Source: Schleiferiaceae bacterium (GTDB lineage Bacteria; Bacteroidota; Bacteroidia; Flavobacteriales; Schleiferiaceae). Taken from it: a DNA stretch of 42,096 nucleotides. Both the position numbers and the translations under genes were made by a program. Numbering within the stretch: position 1 is the first letter of the stretch; each line of letters begins with the position of its first letter. Below the pieces are notes generated by a model, which worked only from the letters and a program-made list of their open reading frames with translations, made no database searches and was not told the DNA's origin. Shown here piece after piece: positions 34,853 through 42,096 of the stretch. The DNA is taken from the NCBI GenBank assembly GCA_028357285.1, contig JAOMWM010000009.1:1-42096 (forward strand). Direction: 5' to 3'.

Positions 34853-36097
34853 ATGCCAATGAAGACAAAAGCTTTTTCTGAGACGCTATCCTTATCCTGG
34901 TCCGCCATCAAAGCGTCACCGCTGAGAACGGTACTGACTTCATTAATCATTTCTTTTGGCATCATGGCGCTAGTGGGAATTTTAAGTGCGACTGATGCAC
35001 TAAAGCAAAGTCTGGAAAGTAACTTTACTAGCCTCGGTGCGAATACGTTAACACTTAGAAACTCGCAGGGCGGTTTTTTTGCTGGTGGAGCGAACCGAAG
35101 ACAGAATCCAGCCATTTCCTACCGCCAGGCAAAAGCATTTAAAGACCGTATGGCATTTGCTGGAGCCAGAACAAGTCTCACCTATGTCGCAGGTGGCGCA
35201 GAACAACTCAGCTATGGTAACACCAGCACCAATCCGAACAACATGGTTACTGCGGCAGACGAAAACTATTTATACACGGGAGGATTTGAATTGGCTGAGG
35301 GACGAAACTTTACAGCCGATGATGTTCAACGCGGAAAAAACTATGTCATCTTAGGAGATGAGACAAAAACCAACCTTTTTGGCGAAGCTTCCGCCGTAGG
35401 TAAGACTGTGAAAATGCGCGGTAAACCCTATATGGTCGTAGGCGTTCTTGCCGAAAAAGGAAATTCAGGGATGTTCTCCGGAGACCGCGGCGCATGGGTT
35501 ACCATTACCTATGCACGGGCAAATTTCACTGCCGGACGTCCCAACTATACCTTGAGTGTAAATGCACCCAGCGCACATTTGCTCGATGCTGTTCAAGGAC
35601 AGTGCACCGCGCTCATGCGCAGCGTACGAAAACTTAAACCTAAAGAGGTAAATAATTTTTATATCATACGAAGTGACAGTATCGCAAAGAGTTTGATCGA
35701 CAACCTAGGGATGGTCACCACAGGTGCATTTATTATTGGAATCATTACACTGCTGGGAGCATCTATTGCGCTCATGAATATTATGCTGGTTAGTGTTACG
35801 GAGCGAACACGAGAAATTGGCACACGAAAAGCTTTAGGTGCCACGAAGAAGAGTATCTCTACTCAGTTTTTGGGAGAGGCCGTTGTCATCACACAATTAG
35901 GCGGATGGACCGGAATAGTGTTTGGTATAATAATCGGCAATGTCGTAGCAAATATGGTAGACGGCGAATTCTTTATCCCGTGGACCTGGATCACAGTAGC
36001 TTTCATACTATCGGTTGGCGTTGGACTCTTAGCGGGTTGGTATCCCGCAAGCAAAGCAGCTTCACTAAACCCCGTGGATGCCTTAAGACACGAATAA
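34853..36097 (+). CDS. ABC transporter permease, MacB/FtsX type
   Basis: The 414-residue protein has a first membrane helix (about residues 23-45), a large periplasmic MacB_PCD domain (about 46-285) and three C-terminal helices with the FtsX domain: LLGASIALMNIMLVSVTERTREIGTRKALGATKKSI, then two more ending GLLAGWYPASKAASLNPVDALRHE. Such permeases pair with a separate ATPase for lipoprotein or toxin handling and often with a membrane-fusion protein, but neither is in the window. The ATPase must be encoded elsewhere. An alternative ATG two codons later is possible. It stands alone, divergent from the fusion gene by 41 bases. Confidence 0.9.
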   Translation: MPMKTKAFSETLSLSWSAIKASPLRTVLTSLIISFGIMALVGILSATDALKQSLESNFTSLGANTLTLRNSQGGFFAGGANRRQNPAISYRQAKAFKDRMAFAGARTSLTYVAGGAEQLSYGNTSTNPNNMVTAADENYLYTGGFELAEGRNFTADDVQRGKNYVILGDETKTNLFGEASAVGKTVKMRGKPYMVVGVLAEKGNSGMFSGDRGAWVTITYARANFTAGRPNYTLSVNAPSAHLLDAVQGQCTALMRSVRKLKPKEVNNFYIIRSDSIAKSLIDNLGMVTTGAFIIGIITLLGASIALMNIMLVSVTERTREIGTRKALGATKKSISTQFLGEAVVITQLGGWTGIVFGIIIGNVVANMVDGEFFIPWTWITVAFILSVGVGLLAGWYPASKAASLNPVDALRHE

Positions 36098-36137
36098 TTT
36101 ATAGTCTGCGTTCGTACGTTCTAAAGTATACGTGAAT

Positions 36138-36296
36138 CTATTTTTCTTCTAACTTTTGAAAGCCAAGCGCAGCACCTAAGGCAACACCTAAGGGTAGCCA
36201 AAGTCCGATATTATCTGTAAGAAGGCCTATGATTAACCCTATTACTAAACCGATATTTAAAAACTTAACAAAAACTGAATGATCTTCTTTCCTCAT
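36138..36296 (-). CDS. Small membrane protein, 52 aa
   Basis: The short protein starts MRKEDHSVFVKFLNIGLVIGL and has two probable membrane helices (about 10-28 and 31-47) with a short Asp-Asn turn and a charged end (QKLEEK). Starting at 36296 avoids running back through the ribosomal-operon terminator at 36308-36340. Its tail resembles the two-helix AtpZ/YhaH-type small proteins of Flavobacteria, without a definite assignment. It lies downstream of rplI and may be read by leakage through the terminator. Confidence 0.6.
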   Translation of the reverse strand: MRKEDHSVFVKFLNIGLVIGLIIGLLTDNIGLWLPLGVALGAALGFQKLEEK

Positions 36297-36307
36297 ATGT
36301 AGAAGGT

Positions 36308-36340
36308 AAAAAAAAAGCCATCCCCTTAGGAATGGCTTTT
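36308..36340 (-). terminator. Terminator of the rpsF-rpsR-rplI operon
   Basis: On the minus strand an 8-base-pair stem (36336-36329 with 36324-36317, including one T-G pair) with loop TAAG is followed by nine T (36316-36308). It is 21 bases past the rplI stop. Confidence 0.88.
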
Positions 36341-36360
36341 CTATGCTTGTAGTGACCGAA

Positions 36361-36810
36361 TTAAGCTTCAGCAACGACATCAAATTCAAATGCTACAACA
36401 ACCTCACGGTGAAGGCGAACATTTGCAGTGTAGTGTCCTAACGCTTTAACAGAACCACCCACAATTTGGATGAATTTCTTGTCCAAAGACACACCATCTT
36501 TTCCGAGAGCGTCAGCAACGTGACCGTTGGTGATCGAACCAAATAATTTGTTGCCTTGACCTGTTTTTGCAGCCATTTTTAATTCAACCGCACCCAGTTT
36601 CTCAGCAGTAGCTTTTGCATCCGCAATTGCTTTTGCCTCTTTATGAGCACGTTGACGTAAGTTTTCTGCCAAAACCTTCTTTGCACTTTCTGTAGCCAAA
36701 ACTCCGATTCCTTGTGGAATTAAAAAGTTGCGACCGTAACCATCTTTAACAGTTACCACGTCGTCAGTAAAACCTAAGTTTTCTACGTCTTTCTTTAGAA
36801 TGATTTCCAT
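36361..36810 (-). CDS. rplI: 50S ribosomal protein L9 (bL9)
   Basis: The 149-residue protein binds 23S rRNA at the base of the L1 stalk region. It has the N-domain MEIILKKDVENLGFTDDVVTVKDGYGRNFLIP and the long connecting helix (about 45-75), followed by the C-domain with GKLFGSIT-like KLFGSITNGHVADAL. Length is typical. It is the last gene of the rpsF-rpsR-rplI operon, nine bases after rpsR, and followed by a terminator. Confidence 0.98.
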   Translation of the reverse strand: MEIILKKDVENLGFTDDVVTVKDGYGRNFLIPQGIGVLATESAKKVLAENLRQRAHKEAKAIADAKATAEKLGAVELKMAAKTGQGNKLFGSITNGHVADALGKDGVSLDKKFIQIVGGSVKALGHYTANVRLHREVVVAFEFDVVAEA

Positions 36811-36819
36811 GGTACTGAA

Positions 36820-37095
36820 TTATTTGAGGTTATCAGCTACGTAAGGCATCAATGCAATGTGACGTGCACGTTTGATGGCTGTAGACAATTTTCTTTGGTA
36901 TTTCAATGAAGTACCGGTCAAACGACGAGGTAAGATTTTACCTTGTGGGTTTACAAAACGTAACAAGTAATCTGGATCCTTGTAGTCGATGTATTTAATA
37001 CCGGATTTCTTAAAACGACAGTATTTCTTTTGATTGCCGCTTTCTACGTTGATGGGCTGTAAGTAACGCACATCACTTTTTCCTTTAAATGCCAT
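36820..37095 (-). CDS. rpsR: 30S ribosomal protein S18 (bS18)
   Basis: The 91-residue protein pairs with S6 on the small-subunit platform. The family core is [26 protein letters not shown], then [34 protein letters not shown]. In Flavobacteriia, S18, S6 and S21 help form a pocket that hides the anti-Shine-Dalgarno end of 16S rRNA (known from Flavobacterium johnsoniae). No Shine-Dalgarno is seen before this gene. It lies 12 bases after rpsF. Confidence 0.98.
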   Translation of the reverse strand: MAFKGKSDVRYLQPINVESGNQKKYCRFKKSGIKYIDYKDPDYLLRFVNPQGKILPRRLTGTSLKYQRKLSTAIKRARHIALMPYVADNLK

Positions 37096-37107
37096 ATTCT
37101 TAAGTAT

Positions 37108-37440
37108 TTATGCGTTATTTTTTGCACGACGCTTTGATGCGTATTCAATGCCGTATTTGTCCATCCTAACGGTCAAGAAACGCATGATGCGCTCGTCACG
37201 TTTGAACTCAACTTCTAATGGAGCGATTGCTTCACCAGGAGCTGTAAATTCTACAAAGTGGTAAAAACCACTTTTCTTCTTTTGAATTGGGTATGCCATC
37301 TTCTTGAGGCCCCAGTTTTCTTTGTTGATAATGCTCGCGCCCTTCTCTTTCATGAGGCCTACGAACTTATCTACCGCTTCCTTTACCTGATCTTCAGATA
37401 AAACGGGATTCAAAATGAAAACGGTTTCGTATTGATTCAT
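37108..37440 (-). CDS. rpsF: 30S ribosomal protein S6 (bS6)
   Basis: The 110-residue protein starts [18 protein letters not shown], the standard S6 opening; a longer frame upstream (ATG-like at 37500) is rejected because it reads through the promoter. The segment [26 protein letters not shown] is the usual core. It is the first gene of the operon and has a full TTG-N20-TACATTTG promoter. The short AT-rich leader (about 25 bases) shows no S6:S18-binding structure. Confidence 0.98.
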   Translation of the reverse strand: MNQYETVFILNPVLSEDQVKEAVDKFVGLMKEKGASIINKENWGLKKMAYPIQKKKSGFYHFVEFTAPGEAIAPLEVEFKRDERIMRFLTVRMDKYGIEYASKRRAKNNA

Positions 37441-37469
37441 AATTATAAAACTTAAAAAATTAAGGAGTG

Positions 37470-37500
37470 CAAATGTACGAGACTTTTCCCATTCGGACAA
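37470..37500 (-). promoter_or_regulatory. Promoter of rpsF-rpsR-rplI
   Basis: On the minus strand, TTG (37500-37498), a 20-base spacer and TACATTTG (37477-37470) match the Bacteroidota consensus at both positions. The -7 element ends 29 bases before the rpsF ATG. It is the best promoter match in the window. Confidence 0.75.
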
Positions 37501-37564
37501 GGTATGTTAGCAACGTGTTTACAGGTCTTTTTTTATTCCTGTAGAAATTGATCCAATCACCGCT

Positions 37565-37572
37565 TATATTTG
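37565..37572 (+). promoter_or_regulatory. Candidate -7 element for dnaX
   Basis: TATATTTG, an exact TAnnTTTG, ends four bases before the dnaX ATG at 37577, so a transcript would start at or beside the start codon. No TTG lies at the normal spacing; the closest (37548-37550) is 14 bases away. Confidence 0.4.
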
Positions 37573-37576
37573 TGCT

Positions 37577-39490
37577 ATGGAGCAATTCGTCGTATCAGCA
37601 AGAAAGTACCGCCCGCAGGCCTTTGAAGCCGTTGTCGGACAGTCACACATTACCGATACACTGCTCAAAAGCGTTGATAATGATCACTTAGCCCAAGCCC
37701 TATTATTTTGCGGACCACGAGGTGTTGGTAAAACTACCTGCGCTAGAATTCTAGCAAAAGTAATCAACGGTGGGGCCAATTTAAATGAGGAAGAATTAGC
37801 GCTCAATATTTTCGAGCTCGATGCCGCTTCGAATAATTCTGTCGATGATATCCGCAGACTTATTGATCAGGTGCGCTTTGCACCTCAAACCGGCAAATTC
37901 AAGGTATACATCATTGATGAGGTACACATGCTCTCACAGCAGGCCTTCAATGCCTTCTTGAAGACGCTAGAGGAACCGCCTGCGCACGCCATCTTTATTT
38001 TGGCGACCACGGAAAAGCACAAAATCATACCAACCATCTTATCCCGCTGTCAAATTTTTGACTTCAAGCGTATAACAGTGGATGATATTGCCGGTCATTT
38101 GGCGTTCGTTGCAGAAAAAGAAGGCGTAAATGCAGAACCTGAAGCCTTGCACATGATTGCAGAAAAGGCGGACGGCGCCTTACGTGATGCCCTTTCATTA
38201 TTCGATCGAATGGTTAGCTTTTCGGGTAATGAATTGACATACGACCAAGTTGTTAATGTACTCGACATTCTGGACTACAACTACTTCTTCCGTGCCATAA
38301 ACCTGGCTAATGAGGTGAACTATCCAGACTTACTCCTTCTCTATAATGAAGTTTTGGAAAAGGGATTCAATGGACATGAATTCGTTGTAGGAATGGCAAA
38401 GCACTTTAGAGACTTATTGGTTGCACGAGAACCGCGCACCGTGGAATTACTCGAAGTTGGTCCATCAATAAGAGAACAATACCTCAGCCAAAGCAAGGCG
38501 AGTTCTACGCGCTTCTTACTCCATGGATTGAAGGTCTTCAATGAGCTCGACGGACAGTACAAAATGGCGAGTCAACCGCGGATATTAGTGGAACTGGGGC
38601 TCTTAAAATTGGTCGAATTTATTTCGCAAGAAAAAAAAAAGTCGCAACCCAGCGTAACACCTAAATCCACAGAGGATTTTCTACCACCGGCCTTACCAAA
38701 ACGAACCGCACCAGCACCACAGACCGTTCCAGCAGCAACCCCAGTGCAAAACACTCCTCCAGCCGTTGTTGCTCCAACAGTGGAAAAGGATGCGACCTTG
38801 GCTTCGTCCGCTTCAGAGTCAGTAGCAGAAAAAGGTGCTACTCCCGATGATCTGCCTGAAGAGCCAGCGCTACCAGAAAACGCTGCCCATGAACCGCCTG
38901 TTGCGAGTCCAGAAGCTGCTTTTGACAACACAACTTCTGAAACATCAACGCCACCACCAGCGGCACCAATCGCATCAAAAAAACCGACTCCACAGCCAGC
39001 GAAACCTAATAGTGGTGGTCTATCCCTTATGGCAGCGTTGAACGATCTATCAAAAGAAAATAATTCACCTGCTTTTATACCCGAAGAAGCGGATGAGGAA
39101 GCTGCTCCGCAGGTACAGGAGGGTCCTCAGAGTGTATTCAACGAAAAGGAACTAATCGACGCAGTTGGCACTTATGTGAAGCAAAGGCACGTAAAAACAG
39201 CTATACGCACGCTACTTTCGGCGCAGGTCCCTAAAATTCTTGATAAGAATACATTGCAGATATCCCTCGATAATAATATCCAGCTTGGTTATTTCAATGA
39301 GGAGCAAAAGGAATTGATTCCTTATTTGAGAAAGAAATTGGACAATTTTGCCTTGCGATTCGAAACCATTCTGGTGGAAAGTGAGCAGGTGAAAAAGCTG
39401 TACCTGCCTGAAGAAAAGTACAAGCACATGGCTGAAAAAAATGCCAATCTCATTTACCTGCGACAGAAAATTAAAACCGATCTCGAATAA
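37577..39490 (+). CDS. dnaX: DNA polymerase III subunit gamma/tau
   Basis: The 637-residue clamp-loader ATPase has Walker A GPRGVGKT (46-53), Walker B IIDEVHM (112-118), the arginine-finger SRC (156-158) and domains I-III to about residue 350. The zinc-module cysteines found between Walker A and B in most bacteria are absent (residues 62-80), a loss I recall as common in Bacteroidota. From about 352 a Pro/Ala/Ser/Glu-rich linker leads to a tau-specific C-terminal domain (about 510-637) that binds the polymerase core or replicative helicase. A ten-A run at 38631-38640 lies exactly at the junction (Glu352-Lys355) and may direct production of a short gamma form of about 359-362 residues. Confidence 0.95.
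   Translation: MEQFVVSARKYRPQAFEAVVGQSHITDTLLKSVDNDHLAQALLFCGPRGVGKTTCARILAKVINGGANLNEEELALNIFELDAASNNSVDDIRRLIDQVRFAPQTGKFKVYIIDEVHMLSQQAFNAFLKTLEEPPAHAIFILATTEKHKIIPTILSRCQIFDFKRITVDDIAGHLAFVAEKEGVNAEPEALHMIAEKADGALRDALSLFDRMVSFSGNELTYDQVVNVLDILDYNYFFRAINLANEVNYPDLLLLYNEVLEKGFNGHEFVVGMAKHFRDLLVAREPRTVELLEVGPSIREQYLSQSKASSTRFLLHGLKVFNELDGQYKMASQPRILVELGLLKLVEFISQEKKKSQPSVTPKSTEDFLPPALPKRTAPAPQTVPAATPVQNTPPAVVAPTVEKDATLASSASESVAEKGATPDDLPEEPALPENAAHEPPVASPEAAFDNTTSETSTPPPAAPIASKKPTPQPAKPNSGGLSLMAALNDLSKENNSPAFIPEEADEEAAPQVQEGPQSVFNEKELIDAVGTYVKQRHVKTAIRTLLSAQVPKILDKNTLQISLDNNIQLGYFNEEQKELIPYLRKKLDNFALRFETILVESEQVKKLYLPEEKYKHMAEKNANLIYLRQKIKTDLE
38631..38641 (+). other. Candidate dnaX frameshift/slippage site (A10 run with A AAA AAG)
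   Basis: Ten A (38631-38640) then G, read GAA AAA AAA AAG in frame. Its end is A AAA AAG (38635-38641), in the same phase as the -1 site of E. coli dnaX. After a -1 shift or one extra A, a stop follows after seven codons; with one A lost, a stop comes even sooner. Thermus dnaX uses a nine-A run for transcriptional slippage. Confidence 0.65.
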
Positions 39491-40374
39491 TGCGGCGCAG
39501 TACTATTTTAATCCTACTCTTTTTGATCACCTTCAGTGCTCAAGCCCAATTCAACTGGTGGAATCAAACGCACAATTGGGACGGTGCCACACCATGGACG
39601 CACTACATGACGTATTCCCATGCCTTTTTAGGACCCAATGCGTTGCCTATACCGACCTTAGCCGGCACACATAGTAATTACGCAAGCTCTAGCGCGCAAA
39701 TCAGTCTTCGCGGAGATGACCAATTTGTGAATTGGCACAATGAGGTCCAATTGGTCTCGGGAAAAACACTATTCAACGTGGTACACCAAAGTGTGGAAGC
39801 GTTTAGAACGTCAACAGATGTGCGCGATCTGCGCGCTTCTCGAGGCGAAAGTGGACAGGGAATTCAAGCCGGCGACGTCATTGTAAATATCTCACATCGA
39901 CTCTATGAAAATAACGATGCTGGCACAAGGGAAGTGTATTTCACGACGCACCTGAAGACTGCCGCCGGTCCGCTAAACAATGCGCGCTTCACAGATGCAC
40001 CTGGGTACGCTTTCTTTTTCACCGGACGCTGGAATCCGAAGTATACCCGATTTTGGATTTCTTCTAACGCTGGCTTCCAGGTCTATCAAACGCACTGGGT
40101 AGACTATCCCCAAAACGATGGATTCCTAGGTAACGTTTCAATTACCCAAAGAATGGACCATGGCATCGGCCTCCACGCTGAATTAAAAACCTTTACTGGA
40201 TATTTTAGAGACGGTGATTGGCCCCGTATACTGAACCTAAGCATCGATAGAAACTTTGGTGGAAAAAGCAGGTCAGTTTTGCAATGGACGAAAGGACTCA
40301 ACGACTATCCTTTCTCCTACCTCAGTGTTACGCACATGATCTTTTTAGATCAACCAACGAAGTCGCCAAAATAG
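39490..40374 (+). CDS. Secreted hypothetical, probable outer-membrane protein
   Basis: The 294-residue protein has a signal peptide (MRRSTILILLFLITFSAQAQ), then FNWWNQTHNWDGATPWTHYMTYSHAFLGPNALPIPTL. The rest is strand-rich with many aromatic residues (GRWNPKYTRFWISSNAGFQVYQTHW, GYFRDGDWPRILNLSID, SVLQWTKGLNDYPFSYLSVTHMIFL). This looks like a barrel or jelly-roll outer-membrane protein. No family recognised. Its ATG overlaps the dnaX stop as TAATG, so it is translationally coupled to dnaX. The last 30 bases overlap the convergent glycosyltransferase gene. Confidence 0.78.
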   Translation: MRRSTILILLFLITFSAQAQFNWWNQTHNWDGATPWTHYMTYSHAFLGPNALPIPTLAGTHSNYASSSAQISLRGDDQFVNWHNEVQLVSGKTLFNVVHQSVEAFRTSTDVRDLRASRGESGQGIQAGDVIVNISHRLYENNDAGTREVYFTTHLKTAAGPLNNARFTDAPGYAFFFTGRWNPKYTRFWISSNAGFQVYQTHWVDYPQNDGFLGNVSITQRMDHGIGLHAELKTFTGYFRDGDWPRILNLSIDRNFGGKSRSVLQWTKGLNDYPFSYLSVTHMIFLDQPTKSPK

Positions 40375-41202
40375 ATTTGATGGAACACGTGCTGCCTTTG
40401 CCTTAAGCAGTGCTTCCGTCTTCCACTTTTTCTGCTCCGTTTTATCACCACGTTTCTTGTATGTCCTTGCAAGTTCGTAAGCCTTACGCACCTCATAAAG
40501 CGCCAGCTGCTGGTCATCAATATGGCCCAATTCTCTTGCCTTCGCCACTGCTCGCATCACCTTAGCGACATGTCCTTCGGCATCGGCGGTCATTCCGAAA
40601 TCCAATCTGTATTTAGTGGTACAATGTGGAATCTTCATCGGCATCACACCCTTGGAGAACAACGCTAAATAAGCTCCAACATCTTCTTGCATATCCCGCT
40701 CTTCCTCCCATCTAAACGCCACCTTAGAGCGCATCACCACCGTGCTAGGCACGATGGGATTGAAGGCCAAGAAATCTTCCACATTTTGGATCTTCGGACA
40801 AGCGCGCATACGCATCCCGGCGCCTTCCTTTCCTGGACTCCATTCGAAAATGGGCGTGTAGAACCACTGCACTTCTGGATTGCGCATCAAATAGTCCCGT
40901 CCATAGGCCAATTTATTCGAACCCCAAACATCATCCGCATCTAAAAATGCCCACGCATCGCCTTTTGCCGCCCGCATGCCTGCATTTCTTGCTGCACCCA
41001 ATCCGGCATTTGTCTGATCCACACAAACCAAAGGCAATCGGTCCATAAATGACTGAATCACCGCCGCCGTTTCATCCGTTGAGCCATCGTTCACCACTAC
41101 CACTTCAAAGGGTTGCACGTGCTGCTGCTCCACGGAACACAGGGCCTCACCCAGCGTCGCCGCTGCATTATATGCCGGTATGATCACAGATAGCTTCATC
41201 AA
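40345..41202 (-). CDS. Family 2 glycosyltransferase
   Basis: The 285-residue protein has a GT-A fold: MMKLSVIIPAYNAAATLGEALCSVEQQ, VVVVNDGSTDETAAVI, NAGLGAARNAGMRAAKGDAWAFLDADDVW, where DADD supplies the metal/nucleotide site. The C-terminal third is helical and Lys-rich. It transfers a sugar from a nucleotide-sugar to a surface glycan; donor and acceptor are unknown. The gene starts with ATG at 41202 in an overlap with the upstream glycosyltransferase stop, so it sits in a polysaccharide unit that continues beyond the window. Confidence 0.93.
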   Translation of the reverse strand: MMKLSVIIPAYNAAATLGEALCSVEQQHVQPFEVVVVNDGSTDETAAVIQSFMDRLPLVCVDQTNAGLGAARNAGMRAAKGDAWAFLDADDVWGSNKLAYGRDYLMRNPEVQWFYTPIFEWSPGKEGAGMRMRACPKIQNVEDFLAFNPIVPSTVVMRSKVAFRWEEERDMQEDVGAYLALFSKGVMPMKIPHCTTKYRLDFGMTADAEGHVAKVMRAVAKARELGHIDDQQLALYEVRKAYELARTYKKRGDKTEQKKWKTEALLKAKAARVPSNLFWRLRWLI

Positions 41203-42096
41203 TACGGGAAAAATGTTTTTGGAAATAATCGAGCAGCCAATTTCTTTACCGGCTCCTTCAAACCCACCGCCTTAACAACACTACCGGTGGATTTAATCAA
41301 TGCGCTCTTCACTAGATAAATTAGTAATCCGCTGCGGTACCTTCTGAAAACCCGAAACAAACGCCCGTTATTTCGCAACACCTCCCAGCTCCATTTCATA
41401 CTAAACACATTACCTGCCCACCACATGGCAACTTGTGATCGGGCAGACTGCAAGGTTTGCTGATCCGTCCAACCTTCACGTTCGAAGATGTCGTACATCG
41501 CTAAAATCTCATCAAAGGCCGTGTAACTAGCAATGGCTCTGGAACGCTGCGTACGTTCGTGAAAACGAAAATAATTTCTAGCCGTTGCAAAAAACTGTAA
41601 CTCACCGTGTTGCAACAACCGCGCATAAAACAACCAGTCTCCGTTCAAGCGCCAACTCGTCTCAGGGGCACCCACCTGATCAAAAACCGATTTTCGAAAC
41701 AAAACTCCACTCGCGTTAGGTACTGTATTTGAAAAAATTATACTTCGCGCAACCTCTACCTTGCCATCCACCGTAAAGTCCGATTTCCAGCGTGAAGCAT
41801 CGCCAAATATAAATCCATAATCCTCTTTAAAATCGCGTAAAAACGCACCTTCCTCGTCCACTAAATGACTGTGGCTGTAGGCCATCACCGCTTTTTCGTT
41901 GCGCTCAAGAGCATCTACGTGCAATGCCAACATATCCAATGCACACGCATCATCACTCTCAGCAATCCAAAAGTATTTCCCTTTTGCCCACGCGGAACCC
42001 CGAGCCCATTGTGCAAATGGGCTACCTGAATTCTTTTCGTTAAACAATATCTCCAAGCGATCATCCTTTGCAGCCCATTTTTCCAGTACACTTCGA
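41199..42096 (-). CDS. Family 2 glycosyltransferase, 5' end cut off by the window
   Basis: The frame is open to the right edge of the window, so the N-terminal Rossmann-like beginning is missing. The visible part starts in the usual segment before the DXD motif: VLEKWAAKDDRLEILFN, then SGSPFAQWARG, AKGKYFWIAESDD with Glu-Ser-Asp-Asp in the DXD position, and YSHSHLVDEEG and GVLFRKSVFDQVG. The TTG at 42056 is only an internal codon and not a start. At its 3' end it overlaps the next glycosyltransferase gene by four bases. Together they suggest a surface-polysaccharide or O-antigen locus to the right. Confidence 0.88.
   Translation of the reverse strand, partial: RSVLEKWAAKDDRLEILFNEKNSGSPFAQWARGSAWAKGKYFWIAESDDACALDMLALHVDALERNEKAVMAYSHSHLVDEEGAFLRDFKEDYGFIFGDASRWKSDFTVDGKVEVARSIIFSNTVPNASGVLFRKSVFDQVGAPETSWRLNGDWLFYARLLQHGELQFFATARNYFRFHERTQRSRAIASYTAFDEILAMYDIFEREGWTDQQTLQSARSQVAMWWAGNVFSMKWSWEVLRNNGRLFRVFRRYRSGLLIYLVKSALIKSTGSVVKAVGLKEPVKKLAARLFPKTFFPY

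Noticed and set aside
37441-37500. 20-residue N-terminal extension of S6
   Set aside because: S6 starts at MNQYETVF; the extension is the promoter region.
1-42096. CRISPR array, tRNA, insertion sequence or integrase
   Set aside because: No regularly spaced repeats, cloverleaf sequences, transposase motifs or terminal repeats were seen on reading both strands.

Overview
The window looks like chromosomal core-plus-accessory DNA of a member of Bacteroidota, most likely class Flavobacteriia and perhaps a marine Cryomorphaceae/Schleiferiaceae-type lineage; the family-level placement is a guess. The evidence is a protein with a type IX secretion (T9SS) sorting tail, families largely confined to this phylum (DUF3822, DUF4293, a Flavobacteria-type acyltransferase, a hypothetical starting MHTIEPYYNW), a Rho with a long Arg/Asn-rich insert, ribosomal genes without obvious Shine-Dalgarno sequences, and repeated use of the Bacteroidota promoter element TAnnTTTG, in several cases with a TTG about 20 bases upstream. 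No tRNA, rRNA, CRISPR array, insertion sequence, phage or integrase was seen. No gene-free stretch exceeds 300 bases; the largest gap is 31320-31486.

Layout. 1-2057: cut-off conserved hypothetical, a TIGR01777-type epimerase, a YceI lipoprotein. 2156-8692 (minus): a tight six-gene unit running secreted hypothetical, mpl-type peptidoglycan-recycling ligase, pyrR, pyrB, rnz, TetA-like MFS pump. 8769-9518: a secreted or outer-membrane hypothetical. 9558-11790 (minus): a plsC-like acyltransferase coupled to two MbnP-like lipoproteins. 11823-17373: Nudix hydrolase, oxyR, a DASS anion symporter, rdgB, and a minus-strand cluster of a pilin-like membrane protein, DUF3822 and rsmD. 17419-19863 (plus): RecD2/Dda-like helicase, a second acyltransferase, an orphan HSDR_N nuclease-like protein. 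19846-26818: DUF4293, rho, truA with an ABC exporter (minus), and a metallophosphoesterase-purB-OB-fold unit (plus). 26759-31319: a UMF1-type MFS, a secreted hypothetical, aconitase. 31487-36296: a T9SS cargo protein, an unusual phosphodiesterase-TPR-sulfotransferase fusion, a MacB-type permease, a tiny membrane protein. 36361-40374: the rpsF-rpsR-rplI operon facing dnaX and a secreted hypothetical. 40345-42096: two family 2 glycosyltransferases, the second cut by the window edge.

The genome is very compact. Neighbours in the same direction often overlap as ATGA or TAATG, convergent genes overlap by 4 to 60 bases, and divergent promoters lie inside the neighbouring coding region. Thirteen transcription-unit starts carry an exact TAnnTTTG. 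For dnaX, pyrR and the T9SS protein it ends only 4-5 bases before the ATG, which suggests leaderless mRNAs.

The two observations most worth following are (1) a run of ten A in dnaX at 38631-38640, placed between the clamp-loader core and the tau tail, in the phase of the E. coli A AAA AAG frameshift signal, with stops soon after in both other frames; and (2) the 827-residue fusion at 32328-34811 joining a complete alkaline-phosphatase-superfamily phosphodiesterase to a PAPS-type sulfotransferase with no signal peptide.
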